The notes: a model not told the origin generated them from the letters alone. A DNA stretch of 64,000 bases from Salibacterium lacus (GCF_042684865.1 NZ_JBHUML010000002.1:1364001-1428000), one strand, 5' to 3'; counted from the first letter of the stretch, positions 32,962-41,275 are shown. Translations and numbers: made by a program.

Positions 32962-34185
32962 TTAAACAAACATGCCTGCAATAGCGGCACTCAGCATCGA
33001 AGCAAGAGCTCCCGCAATGACAGCGCGAACGCCGAGCTGCGCAATTTCGGAGCGTCGTTCGGGCGCAAGACTTCCGATACCGCCGAGAAGAATCGCCAGA
33101 GAACTGATGTTGGCAAAACCACACAGCGCAAACGTAATAACAGTAATGGCCTTATCCGATAGATCACCAGCTTCAATCTCCGGTGCAAAATTGGCATAAG
33201 CCACAAATTCATTCAACACCAGTTTCTGCCCGACAAACGACCCAGCCCGCACAGCTTCCTCCCAAGGTACGCCGACCATAAAGGCAACAGGTGCGAAAAT
33301 AACACCGAGAATCCGTTCAAGCGTCAATTCTTCTGCGCCGAACCAGGCCCCTACGCCGCTGATGATACCGTTTACCATGGCAATGAGAGCAATAAAAGCA
33401 AGAAGCATAGCCCCGACGTTCAACGCCAGACGAAGTCCTGTCGATGCCCCATTGGCAGCTGCATCAATAATATTCTGGGATTCTGCGTCTTTTTCCAGCT
33501 TGATATGGTCCGTTGTCTCTGAAACTTCTGTTTCCGGCATGATCATCTTTGCCATAATCAAACCGGCTGGAGCAGCCATAAAGCTTGCAGCAAGCAGATA
33601 ATTCAGCGGAATCCCTAGTGCCGCATATCCAAACAGAACCGATCCTGCCACCGAAGCAAGTCCTCCGGTCATAACAGCAAACAGTTCAGACTTTGTCATA
33701 TTGGAAAGAAACGGTTTCACGACAAGCGGTGCTTCGGTCTGCCCAACGAAAATGTTGGCAGCCGCCGACATTGATTCCGCCTTACTCGTTCCAAGAATAT
33801 AAGAAAGAAAGCCGCCGATAATTTTAATAAACCATTGCATAACGCCAATATAGTATAATATCGCTATCAAAGAAGAGAAGAAAATAATGACGGGAAGCGT
33901 CTGCAGCGCAAATACACTTTCTACACTTTCAATCGCAAGCAGATCACCGAATAAGAAATTAATTCCTTCGTCCGTATAACCGATGATGTTGGAAACGTAT
34001 TCAGTAAACCATTCCAGTGCCTTCCTCCCTAACTCCCACTCCAGCACGATAAAAGCAAAGAATAGCTGTATCGCCAGTCCGCCAAGAATCGTCCTGGGAC
34101 GAATCGATTTTTTTCTGGCTGATACGAGAAACGCAAGAAACAGCACAAATACAATCCCCATCAATCCCCAAAGAAAATTCATCAT
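32962..34185 (-). CDS. nupC: NupC/CNT-family nucleoside transporter
   Basis: A 407-residue concentrative nucleoside transporter with eight to ten membrane helices. It carries the CNT hallmarks VFVGQTEAPLVVKPFL near residue 160 (seen as NIFVGQTEAPLVVKP), MTGGLASVAGSVLFGYAALGI near 200 (in part MTGGLASVAGSVL) and ALCGFANISSLAILLGGIG near 360 (in part CGFANISSLAIL). It imports nucleosides with a cation. It heads the nupC-pdp unit, whose upstream region has a promoter, two operator-like palindromes and a cre-like site. CAGGAGG precedes two adjacent ATG codons. Confidence 0.94.
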   Translation of the reverse strand: MMNFLWGLMGIVFVLFLAFLVSARKKSIRPRTILGGLAIQLFFAFIVLEWELGRKALEWFTEYVSNIIGYTDEGINFLFGDLLAIESVESVFALQTLPVIIFFSSLIAILYYIGVMQWFIKIIGGFLSYILGTSKAESMSAAANIFVGQTEAPLVVKPFLSNMTKSELFAVMTGGLASVAGSVLFGYAALGIPLNYLLAASFMAAPAGLIMAKMIMPETEVSETTDHIKLEKDAESQNIIDAAANGASTGLRLALNVGAMLLAFIALIAMVNGIISGVGAWFGAEELTLERILGVIFAPVAFMVGVPWEEAVRAGSFVGQKLVLNEFVAYANFAPEIEAGDLSDKAITVITFALCGFANISSLAILLGGIGSLAPERRSEIAQLGVRAVIAGALASMLSAAIAGMFV

Positions 34186-34206
34186 AAAACCTCCTGTTTT
34201 GTATTT

Positions 34207-34220
34207 GGTAAGCGCTTTCT
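34207..34220. promoter_or_regulatory. cre-like site (CcpA) upstream of nupC
   Basis: GGTAAGCGCTTTCT matches the cre consensus TGWNANCGNTNWCA at all but the first and last position. It lies downstream of the proposed promoter and about 20 bases before the nupC start, where CcpA would block transcription when glucose is present. Confidence 0.6.
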
Positions 34221-34245
34221 AAAAATGGATATAAAATAGGATGTT

Positions 34246-34259
34246 GTCAGACATCCAAC
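34246..34259. promoter_or_regulatory. Putative GntR-family operator, site 2 (nupC leader)
   Basis: GTCAGACATCCAAC, a variant of the palindrome at sites 1 and 3. It lies between the proposed nupC promoter and the cre-like site. Confidence 0.45.
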
Positions 34260-34335
34260 CTCTTCATCTAAAAAAAGAAACCCTTTTCAATTAATGTTGA
34301 TATCCTCCTCTCTTTCAAAGTGAAGTGATGTGTTT

Positions 34336-34365
34336 ATTGTAAAGGTTAGACGTCCAACAACACAA
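34336..34365 (-). promoter_or_regulatory. Probable nupC promoter
   Basis: On the minus strand TTGTGT, an 18-base spacer and TACAAT. Operator site 3 fills most of the spacer, as expected for repression by occlusion. Confidence 0.5.
34345..34358. promoter_or_regulatory. Putative GntR-family operator, site 3 (nupC promoter)
   Basis: GTTAGACGTCCAAC, a palindrome with one asymmetric pair, located between the -35 and -10 of the nupC promoter. The adjacent GntR/HutC gene is the natural candidate regulator. Confidence 0.6.
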
Positions 34366-34497
34366 CCCTTTTTTATAAAAGAAAAGTGATCGTCTTCCAA
34401 AGATCGGAGCAGCGGGACTGAGCGTTTCTAAAATGGCACCATCCTCTTTTCGTACTATATTTTCGATATCCTTCCCCTGCTTTGCAGCCGCATGACG

Positions 34498-34524
34498 AAA
34501 AAAAGACAGCTTCTACAGCTGCCT
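34498..34524 (-). terminator. Terminator of the GntR-family gene
   Basis: GGCAGCT and AAGCTGTC form a short stem around GTAG followed by seven T on the minus strand; the left arm lies in the last codons of the gene. Confidence 0.75.
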
Positions 34525-35238
34525 TCTTCGGAACACATTGAAACTGATCTGATCGGATTTAAAAAAGTTAATCGAATACAGTACAGGCTCATCCTCCATA
34601 TCATAATGAACCTGTTTCAATACAAGGAGCGGGGCGCCTTTTTCACATTTCAGGATATCACTGATTTCCTCGTGATACCCCATCGTTTCGATGTTTGCTT
34701 TCGCGTAACTAATCGTTACTCCGGCTTTTTTCTCAAGCGAAAGAAGCATCGATTCCTCGTCCAGGTTATAATCGTTCTCCAGCAGTTCACCGGGGATTTT
34801 ATCAACACAGTAGACGAGCGGTTCTTCGTCCGCAGTCCGGATCCGTTTTATAAGATACACCTGCTCCTGTTCATCCAGCACCAGCTCTTTTTTGTCATCG
34901 CCGTGCGGTTCTACAAAGCCGGTAAACAGAATTTCCGTGCCTGGTACTTTGCCTTCCCGTTCAATCATATCTGTAATACTGAACAATTCTTCAATACCAC
35001 CGGAAAATACCGGCTTTTTGTTCACAAACGTTCCGATGCCGTGTTTGCGGACCATAATGTGCTCTTCTTCCAGAATCCGGAGTGCTTCCCGGAGGGTGTT
35101 CCGGGAAACATGGAGCTGCTTTGCGTATTCGTTTTCCGAAGGCAGACGCTCCCCGGGTTCCAGCTCCCCGTTTCTTATTTTCTCTTTTATTTCTTCAATA
35201 ACCGTCACGTAGCGGGGATGTTGAAATTGATTTGTCAT
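34513..35238 (-). CDS. GntR-family (HutC/UTRA) transcriptional regulator
   Basis: A 241-residue regulator. The winged-helix domain spans about residues 8-72 (YVTVIEEIKEKIRNGELEPG, LPSENEYAKQL, VSRNTLREALRILEEE, then GIGTFV), followed by a UTRA ligand-binding domain (residues about 95-235, with VYLIKRIRTADEEPLVYCV and VLKQVHYDMEDEPVLYS). Such proteins release DNA when a sugar or related metabolite binds. Next to nupC and the phosphorylases, a nucleoside or pentose phosphate effector is plausible. GGAGGC precedes the ATG. Confidence 0.9.
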   Translation of the reverse strand: MTNQFQHPRYVTVIEEIKEKIRNGELEPGERLPSENEYAKQLHVSRNTLREALRILEEEHIMVRKHGIGTFVNKKPVFSGGIEELFSITDMIEREGKVPGTEILFTGFVEPHGDDKKELVLDEQEQVYLIKRIRTADEEPLVYCVDKIPGELLENDYNLDEESMLLSLEKKAGVTISYAKANIETMGYHEEISDILKCEKGAPLLVLKQVHYDMEDEPVLYSINFFKSDQISFNVFRRRQL

Positions 35239-35324
35239 GATAAGCCTCCAGCATTCTTCTATCTATTATAGTATCAGACAACTTCAACACCCGTCTATCA
35301 GATATCAGTACGCATTGATGTTTC

Positions 35325-36020
35325 TTACATTGCATGCTTCACTCCCTTTTTCACGAGCAGCCAGTTGGCCGGGTAACTGGTAAGAAAGCCAAGCATCATC
35401 GCGATCTGCATCATAAACCAGAACACAGCGCCTGTTGGTTCCGGAGGCTGGGCAAACAGTAGATAATGAGACACAGCCATCCAGCCGAACATCCCGACTT
35501 CAAAAGCAATGAGAGACCATGTATCTGCTCTGATTGCATTTTTCAATTTTTGTCGTGGAGTGCCGCCACCGTGGGCCCCCATACCATAGTACTGAAACGC
35601 GATTCCGAAAATATAGGCCAGTACAAATTCCACCGCATATTCTGCAAACAGTGTGCTTCCTGCAATTGTAACCCCAGTGAGCACAACAATCGGCACGCCG
35701 ATCATATCACCGAGCGAACAGCCACTGCTGCAGTGCGTCGTAGACACGAACACACTTTGCCAGAACGGCTTATTCTGGTGGTCGTGGTGTTCATGATGAT
35801 GGTCGTGCTCATGGTGATGAGGATGTTTATTCTGTCCCAGCTTCCAGTACGCCCATAAGCCTATTACCGGAAAATAAAGTCCAGTCAGCGGCCAGACGAC
35901 GTTCATGATCGGCATCATCTGCTGCGGCTTCCGTGCAACATCTATCGTCATGTAGACCGCCTGCAGCATACCCAGAAGAATAAATATCCAGGATATAAAT
36001 TCCAACGTGTTCATGTTCAA
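35325..36020 (-). CDS. DUF4396 membrane protein with histidine-rich loop
   Basis: A 231-residue membrane protein of the DUF4396 family with about six hydrophobic segments. Between the second and third segments lies the loop HPHHHEHDHHHEHHDH (near residue 68), an evident metal-binding candidate. The next segment starts with TTHCSSGCSLGDMIG, a conserved motif of the family containing two cysteines. The function is unknown. It stands alone between the GntR gene and the broken GH4 gene. The histidine loop could bind zinc, nickel or copper; that is inference from composition only. Confidence 0.75.
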   Translation of the reverse strand: MNMNTLEFISWIFILLGMLQAVYMTIDVARKPQQMMPIMNVVWPLTGLYFPVIGLWAYWKLGQNKHPHHHEHDHHHEHHDHQNKPFWQSVFVSTTHCSSGCSLGDMIGVPIVVLTGVTIAGSTLFAEYAVEFVLAYIFGIAFQYYGMGAHGGGTPRQKLKNAIRADTWSLIAFEVGMFGWMAVSHYLLFAQPPEPTGAVFWFMMQIAMMLGFLTSYPANWLLVKKGVKHAM

Positions 36021-36252
36021 AACTCCTTCGTCATCCGTAGATATAAAATTCTTTGTCCATAGGATACCCGGAGAAGTGGGAAGACAAACAGATTACAGAA
36101 AAGGGAGAGTTCTCGTTTCCTGTCCACTTGCTATTGTCTGATTGAATCCCTCATAAAAAAGAGATTTTTGTCACTTGCACTTACAAGCACCTGCAGCATA
36201 AGGCCGCATGCGCCCCTTGCTTCCCGGCTGAAAAATATGCAGCCAAAATGAG

Positions 36253-37412
36253 TTATACCGGATTTTTTTCATACCAATGCTTTGGAATTATATCTTTTTC
36301 CAATTCAAGAAGGTCTTCAATAATCTGATCGGCATCGGCAATCGAATGCACAAGCGGATCTGTCAGCATAGCCCTGCGAAGTTTAGCGCGATCGCCTTCC
36401 ATCACGGCCTCCACCGTCAACTCATGCGTATCGAGCACCTCCTCCTGCATACCGCGGATGCCACGAGGCATATCTCCGACGCGGAAAGGCTGTATGCCGT
36501 CCAAGGTGACATCACATAACAACTCGAGGAAGGAATCACCACTCATGTTCGTCACAGCACCCTTATTCCCCGTGTTAAGGTAAAACGGCTTTCCCAGCCC
36601 CCTGCCATGTTTTCGATCACATCGGTGGCGTGGTCCGGACCAAAGCTGGTCATAAACTCGCTGATCGGTGTTTCACCGTTTAAGAAACGATCAATCTGAT
36701 CCCACATCTCCTCGTGGCGTTTATAGCGGTCTTCGGTTTCCCAGATGGACAACGGCGGGATTGTCTCTTCCAGCGTACCAAGGCCCTGCCAGTAAGAAAC
36801 ATATTCTTTGGTATGAGCGGTGCAGGTTGGAACATACCCGAAAATATCATACAGCTGATAACTTATGGAGTCATTATGAAGCGCTTTGGCGCCTGTGTCC
36901 CCGCCTGCCGTTTCCGTCTGGGCCGAATGTTTCAATGATTCAGCAATCGAGGGGAGAACATTCTTTCCTTCATACTCCGCTTTTAACAGCCAGGTAAAGT
37001 GATTGACTCCGGCAATGCGGAGATCAAAGGCACGATTGATGTCTTCGGTATACTCATCCGGATTCTGAATAATGCCCGCGCGCTCGGCGTACATGATCTT
37101 TTTATGAAGCATATGATGCGAATCGCACAAAGCAAATGTCTTTAAATTCGGCGCGTACCTTTCTAAAGCCATGCCGTGAACGGTCGATGGATTAATATAA
37201 TTGATGACCCAGGCTTCGAAACACATTTCATCCATGTCCTTGACACATTCCATGATCTCAGGAAGTTCACGCATAGCCCGGAAGATGCCTCCCGGACCGA
37301 TTGTGTCTCCGGAACACATTCTTATCCCGTACTTTTCGGAAATTTCACAATCTATTCCTCTGTATTTCACCGTATCCACAGCAAAACTAAGGACGACGAA
37401 ATCCCCCTCAAA
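36253..37412 (-). pseudogene. Truncated and frameshifted GH4 family glycosidase
   Basis: A family 4 glycoside hydrolase relic, closest in motif to alpha-galacturonidase or alpha-glucosidase types. The first fragment is FEGDFVVLSFAVDT followed by KYGIRMCSGDTIGPGGIFRA and INYINPSTVHGMA; it lacks the N-terminal NAD-binding region, about 85 residues. After ENMAGGW near 36590 the reading frame shifts by one base: the true continuation KPFYLNTGNKGAVTNMSGD lies in another frame and leads into the second fragment, which ends with IIPKHWYEKNPV. The truncation point at about 37412 coincides with the start of the duplicated tRNA-Ala terminator module, so island insertion or recombination probably broke it. 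Confidence 0.85.
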
Positions 37413-37414
37413 CT

Positions 37415-37475
37415 AAAAATAACACCGGGCCGAGGAAATCCCTCAAACCGGCGTCATTTACAGAATTATGTATGA
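37415..37475. repeat. Direct repeat, left copy (tRNA-Ala terminator module)
   Basis: Nearly identical to 41216-41275, including the hairpin core GGGCCGAGGAAATCCCTC and the ATTATGTATG end, with only a few differences. It marks the left edge of the accessory island and abuts the broken GH4 gene. Confidence 0.85.
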
Positions 37476-37545
37476 TGTACTTTTGGAAGTACAACAAAGA
37501 GTGTCTGCCGCGGCGTTTTATAACAAAGCAGCATATAAAATGAAT

Positions 37546-37628
37546 TGGTGGAGCATATCGGGACCCGCACCGATGATCTCTTGGATGCCAGCCAAGCACT
37601 CTCCCACCGTTATCGGTTACACTGCCCC
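37546..37628 (-). pseudogene. Degenerate tRNA-Ala copy
   Basis: On the minus strand the 3' half is almost that of the intact tRNA-Ala at 41274-41349: GCTTGGCTGGCATCCAAG as anticodon arm with GGC anticodon, and the acceptor end GATATGCTCCACCA. The D-arm region is scrambled and seven bases longer, and the T-arm and last acceptor pair carry mismatches, so it should not form a working tRNA. A 70-base insertion separates it from the left terminator repeat. Confidence 0.8.
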
Positions 37629-37633
37629 ATTCT

Positions 37634-37974
37634 TTATTGAAGTTCTCTAATCATTTGTTCTATCAATGGTTTTGTATTCTTAAAATCAACAGTGACGACT
37701 TCCCATACAATCTGCTCATCAATGCCAAAGTATTCATGTATAAGAATATTTCTTAAGCCTATTATGTTTTCCAGGGTATGAGCGAATACTTTTGACGAAT
37801 CTCTGGTGTAACATGTTTAGCGGCTTCCCCTATCACTTCGAGGTTACGAAGCACTGCATCAATTATAAGCTGGTTTTGGTCAAATTCTTCAAAACTTAGG
37901 TCTAAGGTGTATTTCTCAATTTTATTAATGCAATCTAATATATCTTCCAGATATAAGGTAACCTTACGCGTCAT
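37634..37974 (-). pseudogene. hepT: HepT-like (HEPN, DUF86) toxin gene with frameshift
   Basis: The intact start encodes MTRKVTLYLEDILDCINKIE and continues to IPWK, then stops early (70 residues). A one-base loss in the AAAAC run near 37774 causes this: in the next frame the sequence continues as NIIGLRNILIHEYFGIDEQ and on to IEQMIRELQ with a stop at 37634. The RNase motif RxxxxH (RNILIH) is therefore not in the translated product. The start overlaps the mntA stop by four bases. An error in the assembly is the alternative to a real mutation. Confidence 0.8.
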
Positions 37975-38261
37975 TTATAAATAACCTCTCTCAAAATTGA
38001 TTCCTTGAGCTGTGGTTTCAGTGCTTTTACGGTAACAAGATCAACATTTCGATCCAGTTCCTGTTCCAAATACTCCTTCAGAGAAACAAATTCTAATCCA
38101 ATCGGTTTTGAAAATTCAACCAATATATCGATATCGCTTTCCTCTGTCTGCTCCTCTCTCGCGAAGGATCCGAAATAACCAATCTTACTAACATGGTATT
38201 TTTCTTGCAGAACAGGTTTAATACGTTTCAGACGCTGATCCATGTTTTCTTCTATAGCCAT
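37971..38261 (-). CDS. mntA: MntA-like minimal nucleotidyltransferase antitoxin
   Basis: A 96-residue nucleotidyltransferase-fold protein. The signature GSX10DXD is exact: G31-S32 and D43-I44-D45 in YFGSFAREEQTEESDIDILV. In type VII toxin-antitoxin systems MntA neutralises HepT by transferring AMP groups to it. The ATG at 38261 was preferred over the longer frame for its ribosome binding site (AAGGCG) and homolog length. The downstream partner is frameshifted, so the antitoxin may now be an orphan. Base composition is more AT-rich than the flanking core genes. Confidence 0.85.
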   Translation of the reverse strand: MAIEENMDQRLKRIKPVLQEKYHVSKIGYFGSFAREEQTEESDIDILVEFSKPIGLEFVSLKEYLEQELDRNVDLVTVKALKPQLKESILREVIYK

Positions 38262-38337
38262 ACACTTATCACGCCTTTCGTAGAAACTTCTTTCTGTCAT
38301 TATACATTATTTATCGCATAATTATATCCTTCAATCC

Positions 38338-39235
38338 GTGAACTTACATAAACGTCTCCATTCCTTATCTATGCCTGGCTTAACATCGTCGGCCGCCATT
38401 TCCCACGGCGATGTAGTATACAGCTATCTCGGACTTCTCTGTGAGGGGAAACATGATTTTGACTGGATCGAAGAAGCCTTTTTCAACAATCCCTTGGTCT
38501 TCAAGGAGTCCCGTCTCCCCGACATTACGGCAGCGTTTCAATCAGCTGGCGCAGCATCCGGAAACCCTGCCAATAATATGGGAGGAGAACACCCGGTTTT
38601 TACAACAACGGTCGTCTTCGCTCATCCCGACGGTTGTATCAATCGATACAACGCAGAAGACGGACGATATGTCTCTTCTTCCTCTTGATGTGGACCATTC
38701 TCCCTTTGATAACAGCGGCACCAAAAAAGAAGGTGTTCGTTTCATGTATAAAAAGGTCGAAGGCTATAACCCTGCTTTTGCTTACTTAGGAGAAGAAAGA
38801 CACCTGGTCTATGCGCAGCTGCATGAAGGGAACGAACATGTGCAGAAAAATATGCCGGAGGTCCTTCAACAGGCCCTGGCTTCTGCCGGACAGATTACAT
38901 CGGAACAGCTTTGTGTCCGCATGGATGGAGGAAATGACGCCAAAGAAAACTTGAAGCTGTGTGACGACCATGGCGCCGATTTCATTATCAAACGGAACCC
39001 GCGCCGGGAATCTCCTGAAGCATGGCTGGCGCATGCTGAACAACGTGGAACAGCTTCACCCCCCGCGAAGGAAAGACCATTTATACCGGCCGTGTTCCGG
39101 TCGGCGTCCGGTCTATCAAGTCTACCGATGGTTCAGCATGCACGTGAACAACGTCTTTCCCTGTTTCGCGGCCACCCCTGGAAAGACTGTTTTATCCGTT
39201 TATTCCATCGGTATACCCCTGCATAAAAAGACAAC
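38338..39235 (+). mobile_element. IS1380-family transposase relic
   Basis: Fragments of one transposase lie in different frames. The first (38338-38510) has SSAAISHGDVVYSYLGLLCE and GKHDFDWIEEAFF; the second frame (from about 38500) has TLRQRFNQLAQH, PTVVSIDTT, the catalytic region VRMDGGNDAKENLKL and ADFIIKRNPR, and decays after AEQRG near 39055. The C-terminal third and both terminal inverted repeats are missing or unrecognisable, so it is inactive. Confidence 0.8.
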
Positions 39236-39339
39236 GCGCCCTCTTTTGCTTCAACTTGTCCTATCGATTAGCGAACCTATAGAAACCCTGTAGGTTTCTT
39301 TGTGTTGCCGCAGAAGCATCCTTTTCTAAAGAGAAGACA

Positions 39340-39600
39340 ATAAAGGCAGGAGAGCGGAAGGCGGCGGAACTTGAAGTTCGTCGAAGCAGCAGTCTAAGAT
39401 CCTATCAAACGGAGGCGCTTGTGTTGGGAGTCAGATCGGTGCCCGCCAGGACGTTGCCGAACGTAACCGATCTTCCTTCAGGGAAGAAGCTTAAGGCGCT
39501 GCCCACGGCATAGAAGACACGGGGAGCCTCAGCGAACCGATGCCCGCCCTTGTGCTTTGTAGTGAAAACGTCCGCCTGCAGCGGATGCCTCTTTACCTCC
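39340..39600. repeat. Dispersed intergenic repeat, copy C
   Basis: Shares with copy B, in the same orientation, GTGCCCGCCAGGACGTTGCC, the CGATCTTCCT segment, CGGCATAGAAGACACGGGGA and CGCCCTTGTGCTTTGTAGT. Its left end (GGCAGGAGAGCGGAAGGCGG) resembles that of copy A. No coding frame looks real. Confidence 0.65.
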
Positions 39601-39719
39601 AGCGTATTCCTAAATTAGAAACGAGTTATAGATATAGAGAGAAACTTCACTCAAACATTAACCCTCTTCATCACGGATTCAGGAATAATTAAAAACACCC
39701 TCGGAACCGAGAGTGTTTA

Positions 39720-39728
39720 TGGTAAAAT
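39720..39728 (+). promoter_or_regulatory. Probable promoter (extended -10) of the small toxin gene
   Basis: TGGTAAAAT is an extended -10 element. It follows directly a hairpin (AAACACCCTCGG paired with CCGAGAGTGTTT at 39694-39718) that may end upstream transcription. No good -35 is visible. Confidence 0.45.
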
Positions 39729-39770
39729 ATAACTTGTACGGCAGAACGGCTGTAAGGGCGGTCGGCTAAT

Positions 39771-39785
39771 CTCCCGGAAGGGAGG
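39771..39785 (+). promoter_or_regulatory. Hairpin sequestering the toxin ribosome binding site
   Basis: CTCCC and GGGAG form a tight stem with a GGAA loop; the second arm is part of the Shine-Dalgarno sequence GGGAGGTGA. Such masking is common in type I toxin mRNAs. Confidence 0.65.
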
Positions 39786-39793
39786 TGACGCCT

Positions 39794-39874
39794 ATGGACA
39801 CGTATCAAACATTATCGCTAATGTTGATGTTTGGCACGTTAATCGTGCTAATCATGTCCAATAAACGAAAATAG
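39794..39874 (+). CDS. Putative holin-like type I toxin (26 aa)
   Basis: A 26-residue peptide starting MDTYQTLSLMLMFGTLIVL and ending with a basic tail (SNKRK). One membrane segment preceded by a short polar part matches the TxpA/BsrG-like holin-like toxins, which are controlled by an overlapping antisense RNA. The Shine-Dalgarno sequence is very strong but lies in a hairpin. Downstream there are two hairpins: a weak one right after the stop (TAGACCG with CGGTCTA) and a strong terminator at 39953-39986. The antitoxin RNA would be transcribed from the right on the minus strand across this 3' region; I see only a weak candidate -10 (TATACT, complement at 40011-40016). Confidence 0.7.
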   Translation: MDTYQTLSLMLMFGTLIVLIMSNKRK

Positions 39875-39952
39875 ACCGCCCCCACCAAGGATAACGGTCT
39901 ATTTCTGACGACCTGACTTGAAGCCGTCCGCTCTTAAAGCGGCTGTTGTACA

Positions 39953-39986
39953 GGACCGTAGGTGTTGGAAGCACCTGCGGTCTTTT
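39953..39986 (+). terminator. Terminator of the toxin mRNA
   Basis: GACCGTAGGTG and CACCTGCGGTC form an eleven-pair stem (one G-U) around TTGGAAG and are followed by TTTTTT. Confidence 0.85.
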
Positions 39987-40085
39987 TTAGTTCTATGCTT
40001 CTTAGAGCAAAGTATACATGTTTACTTACATTGTAACACAATGACCTCACACTGAAACACTTAATTATATTTTATTGTAAATAGT

Positions 40086-40229
40086 TCAGTAGTAGTCATC
40101 ATAAGCTTTTTTAAAAGTCGTTAACATTTCATCCGCGCGCTCGATACCAAAATGAGTCTCCACGCCTTTTCCTCTATCGCTTTCACGGGCTCCTGTAATC
40201 CCAAGATATCTTCCTGAAAGTCTTCGGCT
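40086..40229 (-). pseudogene. Gene fragment, unidentified
   Basis: An open frame of about 48 codons with no start, running from just after a stop codon to TGA at 40086. Its residues (RRLSGRYLGITGARESDRG, then VETHFGIERADEMLTTFKK and AYDDYY at the end) look like the C-terminal end of a genuine protein rather than noise. I do not recognise the family. It lies between the toxin locus and the ISL3 relic. Confidence 0.4.
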
Positions 40230-40279
40230 CTACAATAAATGTTGGGGGTTTAAAACAATTTCGTGCTTAAAAAAACACG

Positions 40280-41140
40280 CAAACTCCTTTATCCTTTATA
40301 CTTGAATTGTCGAGAAACAAGAAAGGATAGGAGTTGCGTGTCTATACATTTTACCATGAATTCACCCGGTTTAGAAGAATTCAACGTGACGAAAACGAAG
40401 ACGGTAGGCTCTACGTATTATATTTATGTGGAAAAGGAACGAAAAGCGCACAGATGCCCGGCATGCGGGAAAAGGACCAACCGTGTTCATGATCACCTTA
40501 TACAGAAGATTCAACATCTGAAAATGTTTGAACGGACCTCGTACTTCATGTATCGCAAGCAGCATTATGCCTGTTAAGGAGATACAGATCAAAGGAAGTA
40601 TCAAGTCCTCATCGCGGACCGCTTTCATTTCTGCTGTTATATCTACTGGGCCCTGGATCTGGCTCGCCGGAACGTCCAGAAAGACTTTCATGACTACGAC
40701 CGCAGGAATTGCAAACGCATAAAACATATTTTTCACAAATCTCTCGAAACCCTGAGTGAGAAGCAGTACTGGTATTTAGAGCGGTATCTGAACGTATCCC
40801 ATGAGCTGACCCATGCTTATCAGCTGAAAGAAATGTTCCGCTCCTGGTTTGACCGGACTGAACAGGAAAACGAAAACCTGGGACAAGGCATCAAAGAAGG
40901 ATTATATGCTTTTTATCAAGAGGTGGAAGCCAGTGGCCTTGCGGAACTGAAAAAGGCAGCCCAAACCCTGAAGAACTGGCAGACGGAGATTTTAAACAGC
41001 TTCACCTTTGGTTATACCAACGGTTCTATCGAAGGGAGGAATAACCAAACCAAAGTTATGAAACGAAACCCTTTTGGATTCCAACGATATGATCGATTAC
41101 GGAGCAAAATTCTATTACGGACGTTCAAGTAGGATAAAGG
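40280..41140 (+). mobile_element. ISL3-family transposase relic with internal deletion
   Basis: Begins with CACGCAAACTCCTTTATCC and its near complement GGATAGGAGTTGCGTG, probably the IS end, just before a GTG start at 40338. The N-terminal piece has the zinc motif AHRCPACGKRTNRVHDHL and HLKMFERTSYFMYRKQHYAC, then an in-frame TAA at 40574-40576. The same frame resumes as YQVLIADRFHFCCYIYWALD and continues to NGSIEGRNNQTKVMKRNPFG and the stop at 41132. The middle of the transposase, including the first catalytic acidic residues, is deleted. Inactive. Confidence 0.85.
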
Positions 41141-41215
41141 GGCGGAAGCTGATAGCCTCCACCCCGACAATTGACTTAGAACCGTAAGTTTTGTTTGCAA
41201 CTGACCTTTTATCAT

Positions 41216-41275
41216 AAAAATAACGCCGGGCCGAGGAAATCCCTCAAACCGGCGTCATTGGCGTAATTATGTATG
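41216..41275 (-). terminator. tRNA-Ala terminator / direct repeat, right copy
   Basis: On the minus strand GACGCCGGTTTGAGG pairs with CCTCGGCCCGGCGT, followed by TATTTTT, directly downstream of tRNA-Ala. The same segment is found at 37415-37475. Confidence 0.85.

Noticed and set aside
34186..34512. Purine riboswitch upstream of nupC
   Set aside because: No purine aptamer core was seen; a cre-like site, palindromes and a promoter account for the region.
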